Assembly (NCBI GenBank): GCA_024138025.1
Contig: JAMXBD010000204.1
Coordinates: forward strand, 1,240,001-1,304,000
DNA: 64,000 nucleotides
From: Combretum micranthum
Taxonomy: Eukaryota; Streptophyta; Magnoliopsida; Myrtales; Combretaceae
Direction: 5' to 3'
Shown: positions 1-12,160 of the stretch, one piece after another
Layout: every line of letters starts with the position of its first letter
Numbering within the stretch: position 1 is the first letter of the stretch
Translations under genes and position numbers: made by a program
Notes under the pieces: generated by a model
Told to the model about the DNA's origin: nothing
The model's input: only the letters and a program-made list of their open reading frames with translations
The model's database searches: none

Positions 1-1982
1 GCTATATTGTGATACATATATATATACTAAGTAGACTTAGGTCATATATATATATAAGTTTTGGTTATTTTCAAAATAGGCTTTCGTTAAGAAAATTTGG
101 GTGTACACCAGCTCAAAGCCACCGGCCTTCATCCCCAGGTGCCGGTGTAAAACTGTTCTTTGAAGAAATTTTCATATCGAGTGCACCGGTGTTGAAAGTT
201 GTCGGCTTTTAACGTACGCCGGCCCAACGCCGTCGGCGTAGATCTCCAGGTAGCCAGCTTACGTTCAATTTTTACGTGAAAAAATTATTTACGTATCCTC
301 TGTGGGGTGTAAGCCGCCTATAAGCCGCCGGCCTATCCATGTAAGCCACTGGCTTTGAGTGTTTACACTGCCGGCCTTGAGGCAGTGCTGTACTGTTCAT
401 CATCTTCTTCCTCGGTTCAATTCATATTCTTTGATTTTTATACGTTAAAAACATACTCAAACTACTTATAAGTGTTTATATATCATATATAAAGACATAA
501 AACACGTTTAAAACATAAATATATAGATCTCGATTCTTAAAACATAAAGTTAGGGTTTTGGATTATTACCTCGTTGGAGCTCGTTTGATGTAATCCGAAG
601 CTCGTGTTTGTGTTTATTAAGTTCCTAAGATGATTATAAGTCAGTTACAACTCTTATATTTGAACGAAAATAACTCGAGTTACCTCAACTTACCTTTGAG
701 TTCGTATTCAAGGGTTTTTGGCTTGTTTTTCTTTTGATTCAAACTCGGTTGTATTGATTCGTTTGTTTTCTGTTTTTGGTTGGTTTTGATTGTTGTTTAA
801 GTGTTGATTCGTTCTGGAAAGTGTGGGAATTTATGGCATTTGTTTGTTTCTCATAATGAGCATCTAATGTCTATATATATAGAAGAAGAAGAGAAGGTGA
901 AGCTGCGGCTGTTTCCTCCTTCGTTTTTCCCTTTGATTTGCTTCTGTTTGGCTGTTATTTTCATGGCATTTAATGTGGACTTGAGCTGGCATTATTCCAT
1001 TGGTTGTTAGGTTACTTTTGTTGAAATATTTGGTGAATTATTGAACAACATTCCGGCGCCTCTTTCTTCCTCCACAATTTGCACCGAATGCAGCTGTATG
1101 CATATATATATTAGTTTATTATTTTAATTAAGTTTTGAGTTAATTAAACGAGTTATACGGGTATAAATCATCTAATATTTGGAAGTTTTTGTACAAAAAT
1201 ATGTGTATAGGGTTATACAAAACATTTAGATCTTCAAGTAATACAAATTTAGGTTATATATATACGTAGTTATTTATTCGTATAATTTTATCTCCTGCGA
1301 TTTGGATTTCTTAAGCTCGTTAGGTCAATTTTTGTTTCAGGCTCCGATAGCTTAAGAAAACTCGGTTTAGAACAATAGCGTGATCCGATTATTTGTTTGG
1401 GGTTCAGATTTTGAGTTATTTGACAGTTTATATTTTCGTTGTGTATTTAAAATCTTAACGGTTCATCTTTGAATCATCGTTTCCTGTATATAAGAGTAAA
1501 TAATCATTTATGCAGTATTGGACTTAATACAGAAATCAAACTATATATATATCTTTAGTTTTGATACCAAACATGAATTCTCATTAGTAGCTTTTTAATT
1601 TTAACTAGAAATCTTGAATTTAGGGTCTAAGTCTAAATATAAACTCATCGCTACTCGTTATTCTAATCTTGAATCATTATCGGAATCAAAAACAATTATT
1701 TAATCCCTATATTCATATTTTTTATTTAAACCTAGTTGTATATCAGGTTTCGGGTCCAAATTTTAGATCATATCTTGAATTAGTTATTCAAGATACAAAA
1801 TCTCGTTTTTGGTATTAACTAGGGTTAAAGGATTTCATTATTCGGTTCCTCAATTCTTCATCTATCTAAAATCTAAATATTAATCTATTATTAGACTTCA
1901 ATTATAATCTAAATCTATTATTTAGTTTATACAATCTATTGTAAGGTCGGGTACTAATGTGGAAAAATTTCCGGGGTTCACA
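1..1982 (+). mobile_element. 3' part of a long LTR (gypsy-type, same family as 51605-55272)
   Basis: The sequence ends in TTCACA at 1982 after the words ACTAATGTGGAAAAATTTCC. The reverse complement of the LTR at 51605-55272 ends the same way, with ACTAATGTAGAAAATTTCC and then TTTACA. Matching words continue further in: a motif around 1765-1815 (ATTCAAGATACAAAATCTCG, then GTTTTTGGTATTAACTAGGG) matches the reverse complement of about 51765-51805. The GC-rich CCGGC cluster at 105-390 matches the one at 53270-53550. The left end lies outside the window, so no target duplication can be tested. No primer-binding site follows 1982, which argues against a 5' LTR of a complete element. No coding capacity was recognised. 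Confidence 0.7.
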
Positions 1983-2075
1983 AAGGTATTTTGGAATTGG
2001 AATAGTCATTTGTTAGTTAAATTTCAAGTTTGTGAGAAATATATACTAATCCAGTGATAACTACAAATTATATTA

Positions 2076-2885
2076 TGTTAGGTTTATAGATCCAACTCAT
2101 ATGGGTATATAACTAAAGAGAGCCTAAATATATATCAGATATATATTTAAAAGACTTTGGAATCAAAGTAGGAATAGACTAGCACGCTTTGAACAAGGAG
2201 ATCCTAAATATATGGTTATATATATTTAGAAGACTTTAAATCAAGATATCCTAAGTATATGTGATATACTTGGAAGAGGACTTGAAGATAAGGAGTTGTT
2301 TGTTCAAACAAAAGATAAAATTGTTGCGTACGTTGGCAACCGAGAGGACAAGGCTGTGTGCCTTCATTGAATCATAAGTCGGCATTTATTGCTTAAGAAT
2401 GCCAAAGGTTAGTACCCAAATCCAAAATCGCCAGCCTTGATTTATGACGTGCCAGCTTATGTATGTCCGTTGATATTTCCTTGGTTTTACATATATATAT
2501 TCATCTTGTTATCCTAGGGTTTGTATGGAACAAGTGTGCGCCTTTTCTCAAGCCTAGATAGAGAGTTCTAGAGAGAGAAAGAGAGCAAAGTGAGGAAACC
2601 TTAGAGTGAGAGACTCTAGATGAAGGGAATCTTATTCTTATTGTAATCCAACAATTTGTGGTGAAGAATTAAGTGATCCACTAGACAGATCTAGTGAAGA
2701 ACAAAATTGTAATCCCATTATATTATTTATAGTAGAAGGTTTGAGCACTGCTGGTCTCGTAGTTTTTCCCGATTTGGGTTTTCCATGTAAAATCCTAGTG
2801 TCATTTCAATTTCCGCATTTTGGTTTATATTTTGTTGATTGTTGATCGCATTGACAAGAGGAAAAGGTCAGATCTTTTCCTAACA
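2076..2885 (+). mobile_element. Copia-type solo LTR
   Basis: The segment starts TGTTAGG and ends CCTAACA, an inverted terminal heptamer typical of LTR ends. Its 3' part has the usual plant Ty1/copia order: a TATA-rich stretch near 2490-2500, a GAGAGAAAGAGAG leader region, the words GTAGTTTTTCCCGATTTGGG and TTTTCCATGTAAAATCC near 2759-2793, then a pyrimidine-rich end. No coding region or primer-binding site follows. The five bases on each side (TATTA and AGATG) do not match, so either the boundary is slightly wrong or the flank was rearranged, perhaps when the adjacent TRIM element arrived. Confidence 0.55.
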
Positions 2886-2888
2886 AGA

Positions 2889-3206
2889 TGTTGGGGATAT
2901 CCCATATCGATTGTGGAAGGGGTTGGGTCCTACTTTATAAGTGTGAGGGAAAGCCTTACCTCATAAGTTAGATTTTCGGGTTGAGAAGGCCTAATAGTAC
3001 CCAACAGTGGTATTAAAGCCAATGTTTGTAATATATCGGGTTGAGCCGGACATGGACGGTTAATCACATGGTCTGATGCGTGATAAGGGGAGATGTTGGG
3101 AATATCCCACATCGGTTGTGGAAGGAGCTATATGCAACCATATAAATGTGAAGAAAAGCCTCACCTCATGAGCTAGTTTTTTGGGTTGAGAAGGCCCAAT
3201 AACACT
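2889..3206 (+). mobile_element. TRIM-like miniature LTR retrotransposon
   Basis: Two direct repeats of about 115 bp begin TGTTGGGGATATCCCATATCG (2889-3006) and TGTTGGGAATATCCCACATCG (from 3094). Both continue with TTGTGGAAGG and with a shared GGGTTGAGAAGGCC near the end. The left repeat ends CCCAACA. It is followed at 3008 by TGGTATTAAAGCC, a decayed version of the initiator-Met primer-binding site TGGTATCAGAGCC. The purine tract AAGGGGAGA (about 3085-3093) lies just before the right repeat. The internal region is under 90 bp and non-coding, as expected of terminal-repeat retrotransposons in miniature. The right repeat has lost a clean CCCAACA end and no target duplication is visible. Confidence 0.75.
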
Positions 3207-6200
3207 TATAGGAGTTCCTTGGATTAGTGGGCTTCAGCTCCAAAATTTCCATGATGAAAGAGAGTATTGATCTAGAAATTGAAAGAACACACACACATAG
3301 ATATGTGGATCAATTAATACTGTGTGACTACAAATAAAATTCAAAAATCAAAACACTCTAATGTGGAAATAATTTTCTATTTAAGGCACCTGTTGATAAT
3401 AATTACTTAAATAAGATCAAATTAAAAATAATTTTCAATATACAATACTATAATCATGGTTTAGAAATGAGATATAGAAATAACTTCCAAGTAGATGGGT
3501 GAAAATCACATGTTTATTGCGATAATAACACTCAATATGCATGTGTAAATAGTACCACATCAATATCAGTGGTGGCTATATGGTGTTTTGGGATGGTTGG
3601 TAGTGTTGGTTGGCTTTGGTATAGGTGTGAGTAGGTGGAGGGGTTGATATTGAGAAGAGAGAGAGAGGCCAAGGGGTATATACAGAGAGAGGGAGAGAGT
3701 TGTCATCAGCTCGAGAGAGACTAGAGAGAGAGAGAGAGATGGTGGAAGAAGAAGAGTAGAGATGAACAAGAGATTCGAGAGAGGAGGAGGCCAAGAGGAA
3801 GGAGTTTGAATAAGAGAGAGAGAAAGACTAAGAGAGTTGTAAGGAAGATGAAACCCATACCTATACAGTGATTGATGGTAATGTTATATCGTGCTTAAAG
3901 ATACCAATATAAGCATGATACTATTTTCACGTACGATAAAGGAATAGTAATGAAATTTCATATCGTGACTTACATCCACAATTTGTATGCAAACATTTAT
4001 ATCTCGGTTCACACATGCAGTTTTGCAATGAGATTTTGATAATTAATTTCATTCCATCTATATATTGGTAATTTTTTTTATATGGCACGGACAGACAAGT
4101 TCTAAGCTCCTCTAATGTGTTAATTCAAGATTATTGAGCTTAATTATATGGATTTATTTGTCACATCATCTTTCTATCGTTTTGGCTTCATTTTTTTTTT
4201 TTTTGTCATTTTCAAACGGAACATTTGTCAAAAACAGTTTTTGATTAAAAAAAAAAACAGATACTTTTACTCATAAACCAATCAAACTAACCAGATACTA
4301 ATATGAAGCAGATATAATACAGATACTAATAAAAAACAGATTATCTAAATAGACCCTATCTATTAGAATAAGTGAAGAGGCCTGACCAATAGATCAAGAT
4401 CAGCAAAAATATGCATAAATTCTGTATTGATGCCCTAATTATTTCTATAACTTTTATGCAAGTATGCATTCAATACACTTATTAAAAGTGTGGCTTGGTT
4501 ACTATTACCTCTTTCTCTTGAGAGTTTGTCTTGTCATGCATTTTTTTCCCCCTAGCTTAGGATGCAACAACTGCAAAATCCGAACCTGATACCTATACGA
4601 TTCCCAAAATCTATCCTCAGCCCTATAAGGTTTTTGCCAAAAAAACCCAAAAATCTTATAGATTTATAAGGTGCCTAAACCCAAATCTAAAACCTACTAT
4701 AATTATTACAGGTATCCTCATAATGAAACAATTTTAGCATAAAAAATTAAGGACTAAGTCGCACAAACAAATCAACCCTTTTTTTCTTTTTTGCAAAAAT
4801 TTAAAGTAATGTGCCTTTTGGTATATTCAATTCATCATCACCATAAAAAAAACTTTTCCAAAACCAATTAGCAAGTTCCACCAAGGCAAGACATTTAAAT
4901 TAGTTTGCAGATAATATGGAACAGCCAATTGTGAATTAAAGGCATTCATTAACATATTCAATTTATGTTCTTCAAAGTTCAAACTGATAAGTGTTTTTTG
5001 CACAAATCGAATCATACTTCACTAAATCTTCACATGACAAGAACTACGAATCTTTTATCTCCTCAGCTTGTCTGATGGAAGTGTTAACAGTATTGGAAAA
5101 AAAAAAAATAAAAAAACAATAATTCTATGCCGTCAAACTTAAGACACCAGAAAAGATTTTAAAAAAGAAAAACCCAAAATTTGTTAAAGTTGCAAATCAA
5201 AATTAAATACCCTAAAAACCCTTGAACTCATTCACAACACCTAGTTGGAGACGGCAAACAGAGCCCGACGAAGACGGAGATGGACGAGGTGAAATTGTGA
5301 GAGGAGTCTGTTGAGAGTCTGAGATTTGAGAGACGAGGTGGAGATGTGGAGCCGTGGAGGGCCAGTAGGTAAGAGAAAGAGAGATTATACTGCGTGTAAA
5401 TTAAAGAGTAAAGGACACAAGAGAGATGATAGTAAAGTAAATCGTGTTTATTATTTTTTAGTGGGTTTGCTGGGTTCTAATTTAGTCTCATAAGCTTCTA
5501 GCCTGCGCTAGAGGCTTTAGGCTTTATTAGTTGTACATGTACATGTGTGAAAAAAGAACAAGAATTAGATTGAAAGGTTTTTGAGTTTTTCCTTTTTTTT
5601 TAAAAGATATCATACGATTTTTTTTTTTTTTTTTTTTTTTTTTTGCCCAAAGCATCAAACGATTGATTTGGAACTTCTTTTCATGTTTTTTTCTTTTTTA
5701 TACCACAAAAATTCAACTTAGTAATTATTACCAGGAAAAGGTATCTTGAGTGAGGAAAATGCGAAAGAAAAAAGAAAGTTTAGGTAAAATTGTTAGAATG
5801 ATTGAGTTATATTAATTCCTCATCAGTCAGTCACTGTTATATTTAATATTTTAAGATGAGAATGAGATCATACAATACATAAATGAGTGGTTAGCTTGTC
5901 CCTAGTATTTTATTTACGGTAAATTAAAATATATTTCTAAAGGAAGATTCTGTTTCTTTAACCAACCACAACCAGCAGCCTACCAGATAGAATTAGATTA
6001 ATGGATTTTCATAATGATACCTGGACCTGGGAACTGGGAACTGGGAAGAAGACACAAACACACTGACATAGACGTATCAATTGTCGTCGTTGACATTGTT
6101 TATCTTTACTGGGGGGGCGCTAGAATTAAGCTGTACTTACATTCTATATAATTTTTCATTTCTCATAATAGCTGGTGGAAAATTTATGTATTTGCATCTG

Positions 6201-6930
6201 TATTTTATATATATTTGATCTGTTTGATCTTTTTATAAATAAATATGTCAGTTTTTTATTTGTACATATTTCTTAACAAAAAATCTGATTTAAACATATA
6301 TTAAACCAATACCGAATTGACAAAAAAACTAATCAACCTAACAAAAAAGTGCCATATATTCGTCCATAAGTACTGATATTCATTCATGGAGTATTTAATT
6401 CTAAAGGGAAATATTCACTTTTTATTCAGGAAGTGAAAAGTTAGTTTTAGTAATCTCCCTGTATATACCTAGGCCAAGACCTCGAAGGGAATGATGCGTA
6501 TGCAACAAGGCTGTTAATTTATTGTTTTTTATAGCTTTTTCTTTTCCCCCTAAATTATATACTATACTAATGTAAACTCTCCTAAGGAGATATCATATAT
6601 TTATTTATATTCTCAAACTATGTTGTTTTTCTATATATATATATATATATATATTTAATTTTTATATTTAATCAATGAAGTATTGACTATATATACATCA
6701 TTTGTCTTCCATGATATGATCAATCTAACACAAATATATCATATTGATATCTTATAAATACTTTTTTTTTCCTTAAACATGAATAATTTGTTCACTTAAT
6801 GTGAAGAATTATTCATTCTCTTCTTGTTCTATGTAAATTGTTTCTACGATGTTTACTTGAAGAAAATGATAATTCATAATTAATTGTTATTATATAAAAT
6901 GATGAATAGTAATTCATACAAAATTTCGGT
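3207..6930. other. Intergenic DNA, no gene recognised
   Basis: AT-rich DNA without a supportable coding region. It holds a purine-rich (GA) stretch at about 3650-3840, long T runs (about 5617-5644), an AT dinucleotide run at about 6632-6652, and a patch at 5245-5370 with scattered GACGGAGATGG and GAGACGAGGTGGAGATG words that encodes no convincing protein. The stretch around 6785-6920 (TTGTTCACTTAATGTGAAG, ATGATAATTCATAATTAATTG) resembles the MITE-like repeats near 38.9 and 40.9 kb. Confidence 0.5.
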
Positions 6931-7545
6931 TCTTTTTTGAAACGGTTCGATTCGCGGTTTGGTTCGGTATTCTAACTTCTGCATAAGATAGATTTTAGAA
7001 TTTAACATATAGTATTCTAACATCTGCATATTTTTTTTCCATTTGTCTTACTAATTAATATACTTCTATTATTTAGTTGCTTATTAATTTATATAATTGG
7101 TAATATTTTATTTAGAAGTATATAACGAATTATATTTTATGTCTTATATTTGCGACAAAGTCTAGTATACCATTATAGTTCAAGATAATTCAAAAAAATA
7201 AGACTAGTCACAATTATAATTTTATAATGGATGAAATCTCTTCCTTGTTATAAGTGTTACATGTTTATTTGGTAAATGATTAATTTATAATATTATTGTT
7301 TATATTTGCATTAGTGATAAAAATATATGCAATTAAAGTTTTTCGATAAAATAAATTTTTTATTTCATGAAAAAACGATTCAAACCGCAAACCGAATCGT
7401 ATCGAACCGTTTTTTTCTGTTTGAAAAAATTACAAACTAAACCGTATGGTTAAATTCGAATTTAAAAGAAATATTAAACCGTAAATTATGATGCGATTCG
7501 GTTTGAGGTGTAAATCAAACCGAACAGTACTATGCACACCCCTAA
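6931..7545. repeat. Non-autonomous transposon-like repeat with CGGTTTGGTTCGG ends
   Basis: The left side carries GGTTCGATTCGCGGTTTGG (about 6945). The right side carries the opposing AAACCGCAAACCGAATCG (about 7383) and a terminal TATGCACACCCCTAATT (about 7530). Facing CGGTTTGG-type tracts with a TGCACACCCC terminus are common in non-autonomous DNA elements, often hAT-like, in plant genomes. The interior is AT-rich and non-coding. The exact left terminus and any target duplication were not resolved. Confidence 0.45.
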
Positions 7546-9412
7546 TTATTATCATAAGATTACATATTGTTATGCTCAACATCAACATTTCACATCAACA
7601 TCGGCATGTAATGTTGCCTCCTGAACTTTTTAAAACTTGAATAAAGAGAGAGTAGTATCACAACCCATAAGACAAAGTGCTTAAAAGCTAAATAAAGCAA
7701 AAACAAAGGCATTGAGCCCAACCCTACCGCAAATCTCTTAAAGAAAAAGAAAATAAAAAGTAGACTCAGCTTGCAATTGCAGGTTGAATATATATATATA
7801 TATATATAAAAGGGATGGAAAAGCTTGTAAAAGTGGGGGGGAGGAGGCAAGTCTCATCAAAAAGATTAAGAGGTGAACCCTAAAAAGAAGTTCCCACTAC
7901 ACTGCCTGCCCACTTTCTTTTTTTTTTTTTTTTTTTTTTTTTGATGTGGGCCAAAAACAAAAAGCATCACTTTCTTTAATTCTTATTACTATTTACTACT
8001 ACATAACCCCCATCAAAGTCACTGACACAGTTGGCAGCAGACCATCCACGACAGTCTCTCTCTCTCCCCTCTTCAACTCAAAAAAAAAAAAAAAAAAAAA
8101 AAAAAGAAAGAATAAAAAAAACGGAAATTGCAACATTATCATCATCGTGCAGTTTCTTATTATATATCTAAAGCGTTATCGCATGAAGGCTTATAAATAT
8201 TGTATTAGGTAATTGATGCTCATCTTCAAGGAAATTAATATGATGCATAACTCATTTTGACAAGTAATATAATATAATATAATATATTCATCAAATTCCC
8301 ACCTACATATTTTCAAGACTTTGTGCATGTGTACGCAACAAATTCACAAGCATATTGCTCTTAATCTTTTTTTTCCCCCTTTTCTCCTACAACTCGATAT
8401 CCTCATCTGTAATAATAATATTAATCATATACCATCATGTTGTATGAGCTCTACTTTTCACAATCACTATTGTAACAGTATGTATAATTTTATCAATTAA
8501 AAAAAAAAAAATCATCAATATATGTCTGTGAAGTAACAACATTTTAATAACCAATTAAAATACTAGATGAGGAAGAAAGAGAGAAAAGAAAAAATGAAAA
8601 AGAAAAAAACCATGTCTAAATCTATGTGTATAGAGTCTGGTAATGGTGGTGGTGGTGGTGGTGGGTGCTGTCCACTAAATCTAGATGTGCCACTAATGTC
8701 TAAACACCTATGCATGAGATTCCCTAACTCAGTTGCGCCTTTGCCGTCCTAAGATTCCAAAAACCCCTTGTCTTCTATTTGATAATGACCCCTTTCTGTT
8801 GCTTGTGTTGTTAATTCCCAAAAAATATATTCAGTTTACAACCTCTCCTCGTCTTTCATTTTCATCCCCATAATATAATTTAATTTAATTTAATTAGGCT
8901 GGTAATGGTTTTCTATATCGGCTTAGTTCACCAAATCATGCACCATCTCCTCATATAATATAATATAATATATATTCAAATTCAACGAAAAGAACTTATA
9001 ACAAAAACAAGTAAGTAATTAATAGTACATTCATAATGATGTTGTCGATTAGTTCAAATTGGCATTATTGAGACATCCAGCATATATAAATATAGAACAA
9101 GGCTTTTTTAATTTCATTATGATGCACAAATTAATTCACCCTATTAATAATTATTAATTGCTTTGCATGCACGATGAATCAGAATTAACTTCCTTCTTAT
9201 TTATTGGTGATATAATAATATATACACCAGTGCATCATCATATACATCTATCTTTACTACTTCATACCATATATAATTTAGTTCTTCTAACTTCTCATAA
9301 ACAGGGCCTAATTAAATCCAATACTTGAAAAGCCTTTTGTTCATTTTAATTTAAAGAAAAAACCAAAATAATAAATAGAGAAACCCTAAGGCCTAAAGGT
9401 AACCACTTATGG
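7546..9412. other. Intergenic DNA with microsatellites
   Basis: No gene supported. Visible features are an AT run at about 7790-7808, a T run at about 7918-7942, an A run at about 8081-8105, a GGT repeat at about 8644-8665 and an AATAT repeat near 8266-8285 and 8955-8970. The short frames here (for example a lysine- and glycine-rich one at 8567-8752) are read-through of these simple repeats. Confidence 0.5.
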
Positions 9413-9792
9413 TATGTTTAATATGCAGGAATAAACTGGAATGGAATCGCGATTCCGGCTTTCATTCCTTTTCTTATGCTTGGAAGCGTTACAAAAAGCC
9501 AGAATCGAGATTCATTGGAATCGGCTGTTTCAGCTTTAAGATGAAAAACTGCGATTCCTTTCCGCATTTCATTAAAGTTCTTAATTAAATTACCTATTTA
9601 CTCTATATAAATTTAATATAGTATTATTTGTGAAAGGTAATTTTAGTAAATTGCAATATAAGTTAACTTTTTTATTTCATTCTGTGTCCATATCCAAATA
9701 AATGAATAGATTTATCATTTCCTTATTGATTCCATTCCATTCTTTTGATTCCAATTCATTCCATTCCGAACAATTCTTATGTACCAAACATA
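9413..9792. mobile_element. MITE-like element with imperfect terminal inverted repeats
   Basis: The left end reads TATGTTTAATATGCAGGAAT and then AAACTGGAATGGAATC. The reverse complement of the right end reads TATGTTTGGTACATAAGAAT and then TGTTCGGAATGGAATG. The two ends therefore form an imperfect inverted repeat of about 36 bp around a non-coding AT-rich core of about 300 bp. GGAATGGAATGG-type termini recur in plant MITEs. No clear flanking target duplication was found, so the superfamily is left open. Confidence 0.6.
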
Positions 9793-9891
9793 ACATTAGA
9801 GAAACCCACATTTTAACTCTTAAGAAATCCAATAAGCCTACTTCTTTTATCTACATCTCACTTAGTTTCCTCCATATAATAAATAAAGCTC

Positions 9892-9928
<37 letters not shown>

Positions 9929-10564
9929 GTCATATTTGATCGAGCGTCTGCATCTCCTCCGATCCACACACACACTATATATATCAACTTCATCGTCTAA
10001 GCTTTGGAGGGACTCTCACTCCCAACATCTCCATCGTTGATACGCATTCTTTGTACGTTGTTTTTTTTTTTTTTTTGGGGGTAATTTCGTTTTTGCTTTT
10101 TCGTGGGATTTTCCTCCAATCAAATAATCGGTTTTTCATTCTTATTAAAAAAAGATAATTATCATAAAAAGAATGTAATAATTGATGATCTTATTTTGTA
10201 AAATAGATGCACTCATTATGAATTGAAGAAACTTCTAAGAAGCAATGGAGGGTATGACATGAGGAATTAATGAAACAATAATACAATTCAGGATGGATCA
10301 AATGAAAAATCATTCCAAATTAAACAAGCAAATTTCCCAACCTAGCTATACTAACTACCAAACGAACACACATCCACAGGCCATAATATCCATTTCACAC
10401 ACGTGCCACAAAAAAACATCTCGCACGTGCCAAAAATAAAATTAAAACAAAAGAAAAAGAAAATTCATGTCAAAAGAGAGAAATTAAATTATGATGATGA
10501 TGACGATGATGATAAGGATATACTTTTATATGATGGTTGATGATGTTGATGTTGATGATGATGA
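9793..10564. other. 3' flank of the SHORT-ROOT gene
   Basis: AT-rich DNA downstream of the minus-strand gene, expected to hold its 3' untranslated region. It includes an AT run (about 9898-9926), a T run at about 10060-10076 and an imperfect GAT repeat (10488-10566) directly after the stop codon. The poly(A) site cannot be placed with confidence. Confidence 0.5.
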
Positions 10565-12160
10565 TCACATTGAGGGTGGCCTCCATGCACTAGCCCAAAC
10601 CACCGGCTGCTCCTTCCAAGACAAGAATATTCCTCCTCCGGCATCATCGGAGCACTGTGCCATCGACCATCCTTCCTTATACCTCCTCAACAAAGCCCTA
10701 ACATCATCACTCACCTCATCACTAAACAAGACCGGGTTGAACCCACTTGAGCTCAACCGTCGCGACCACCGGCTCCCCGATTCCCTCCTCTCCACCGAGT
10801 GGTGTGGCGGGCACGCAATCAGGTCTATGATGGCCCGCCCAGCCCCTCTCTCCAGCATCAACCTTTCGTTGCTGGTCCTCGGGAAAGTCTCCTCCAGCGA
10901 CTCAAAATAAACCCTAAAATACCTCAAGCATTCTTGGAAACCCTTCACAAACTCATGTCCGTCAACACCTACATCAAGGTCGGCTTCCTCTTCAGCAATC
11001 GTCACGACCCTAGGCTGCAACCTCCTGAACGACGATATCACCATGTCGCGGCGATTGTTTGCCGCAGTGATCGAGTGCAGCGAGTTGATGCAGTTTATCG
11101 CTAGGGCTTCGTCGTCCTTAATATCTAATTCAGCAAAGTTCAATTCCGACAAGTCGCCAGAGTGGTGCAACACATTGAATTTGAAAGGCACTCCCATGAG
11201 TCTGGCAAACTTTTCCATTCTGCTCCCAATCTCTTTCATCACCTTTTGGACGGCAGCCGGTGCTCCACCACCGTTAGCCTTAGCCGCTACGATCGTGGTG
11301 AGGCGCATGTGGGGTGTCTCATCGGTACGTGTTGCTAGGGCTTCTAACAAAGTGGGCCATTGGGTGCAATAGGTGTTGCTAATATCAATGATATGCAGTT
11401 TAGCCTCACCTTCGAAGGCTTCCATGATGGCACCGTTACAAGCAACATGACCGAAAGTGGTCCAAGGGCTTACCTCTTGGAATTTCAACACCATCTTCCT
11501 GGTGGACTCGAAGGAGCAGGTCCTCTCGGATGCGGACATTAACGCACGGTAGCTCCTGTCCCCGGAGTCGGTCATTCGGCTGAACAAGGCCTGAAGGAAG
11601 TAAGAAGCGAGTTTTTGATCGACGTCACCGTAAGGGGAGGCTAATTCATTGAGCATCCACATGAGCTGTTGGACCCTAGAGCTGTTCTTGTCGGCAATAG
11701 CCCGAGCCGTCTCGAGCAGCATGTCGAGGGCCCAATTTCTTGATGAGAAGTCAAAATTCGGGGTGAAGGAGGAGGAGGAGGAGGTTTGATATTGATCATA
11801 GGTTTGGTGAGTAGGAGTAGTAGTACTTGTTGTGTTGGTAGTATTAGGAGTACTAGAAGTAGTAGCAGCGGTGGAAGCATAGTAGTGATGTTGTTGTTGT
11901 TGATAAGTAGTATTAGAATAGATGTATTGCTGTTGTTGTTGTTGTTGTTGTGGGTGGTGGTGTTTAGAGGAAGAAGAAGAAAAGTCTTCTTCATCCATGA
12001 AAAAGTTGAAGCATTCTTCTTCTTGGTAGGGAGTAGTGGTGGTGCTGATATGTCTAGAAGATCTAGAGCTGCTTGAATTGGTGGTTCTGCTGGTGGTTGA
12101 ATTGTAGGATTGATCAGACTGAACAGTACTATGACTAAACAATCTAAATAAGGTATCCAT
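10565..12160 (-). CDS. SHR: GRAS transcription factor, SHORT-ROOT orthologue
   Basis: A single open frame of 531 codons with no intron, the usual architecture and length for SHORT-ROOT. The protein begins MDTLFRL and has a serine/threonine-rich head. A conserved block at residues 48-60 ([13 protein letters not shown]) precedes glutamine- and histidine-rich runs (67-92). The GRAS domain spans about 142-528: a leucine-rich region with ASPYGD and [12 protein letters not shown] (174-193), a VHIID-type motif read as LHIID (255-259), [13 protein letters not shown] (426-438), and the C-terminal SAW motif in VVWASAWRP (520-528). In Arabidopsis, SHR is made in the stele, moves into the adjacent layer, and with SCARECROW specifies endodermis and radial patterning; the same role here is inferred. 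The start is the first ATG of the frame, with G at +4. The SHR-type N-terminal block favours SHR over other GRAS subfamilies. The variable head carries two polyglutamine runs. Confidence 0.95.
   Translation of the reverse strand: MDTLFRLFSHSTVQSDQSYNSTTSRTTNSSSSRSSRHISTTTTPYQEEECFNFFMDEEDFSSSSSKHHHPQQQQQQQQYIYSNTTYQQQQHHYYASTAATTSSTPNTTNTTSTTTPTHQTYDQYQTSSSSSFTPNFDFSSRNWALDMLLETARAIADKNSSRVQQLMWMLNELASPYGDVDQKLASYFLQALFSRMTDSGDRSYRALMSASERTCSFESTRKMVLKFQEVSPWTTFGHVACNGAIMEAFEGEAKLHIIDISNTYCTQWPTLLEALATRTDETPHMRLTTIVAAKANGGGAPAAVQKVMKEIGSRMEKFARLMGVPFKFNVLHHSGDLSELNFAELDIKDDEALAINCINSLHSITAANNRRDMVISSFRRLQPRVVTIAEEEADLDVGVDGHEFVKGFQECLRYFRVYFESLEETFPRTSNERLMLERGAGRAIIDLIACPPHHSVERRESGSRWSRRLSSSGFNPVLFSDEVSDDVRALLRRYKEGWSMAQCSDDAGGGIFLSWKEQPVVWASAWRPPSM

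Noticed and set aside
2071..2890. A target duplication for the copia solo LTR at 2076-2885
   Set aside because: The flanks TATTA and AGATG do not match, so none is claimed.
3566..3794. Serine-rich minus-strand frames
   Set aside because: They arise from a GA-rich stretch; no start context, homology or splice support.
8567..8752. Small lysine- and glycine-rich frame
   Set aside because: Produced by an A-rich tract and a GGT microsatellite; no conserved motif.
10491..11542. Plus-strand frames across the SHORT-ROOT locus
   Set aside because: They are the complementary-strand shadow of the GRAS frame and show no domain of their own.
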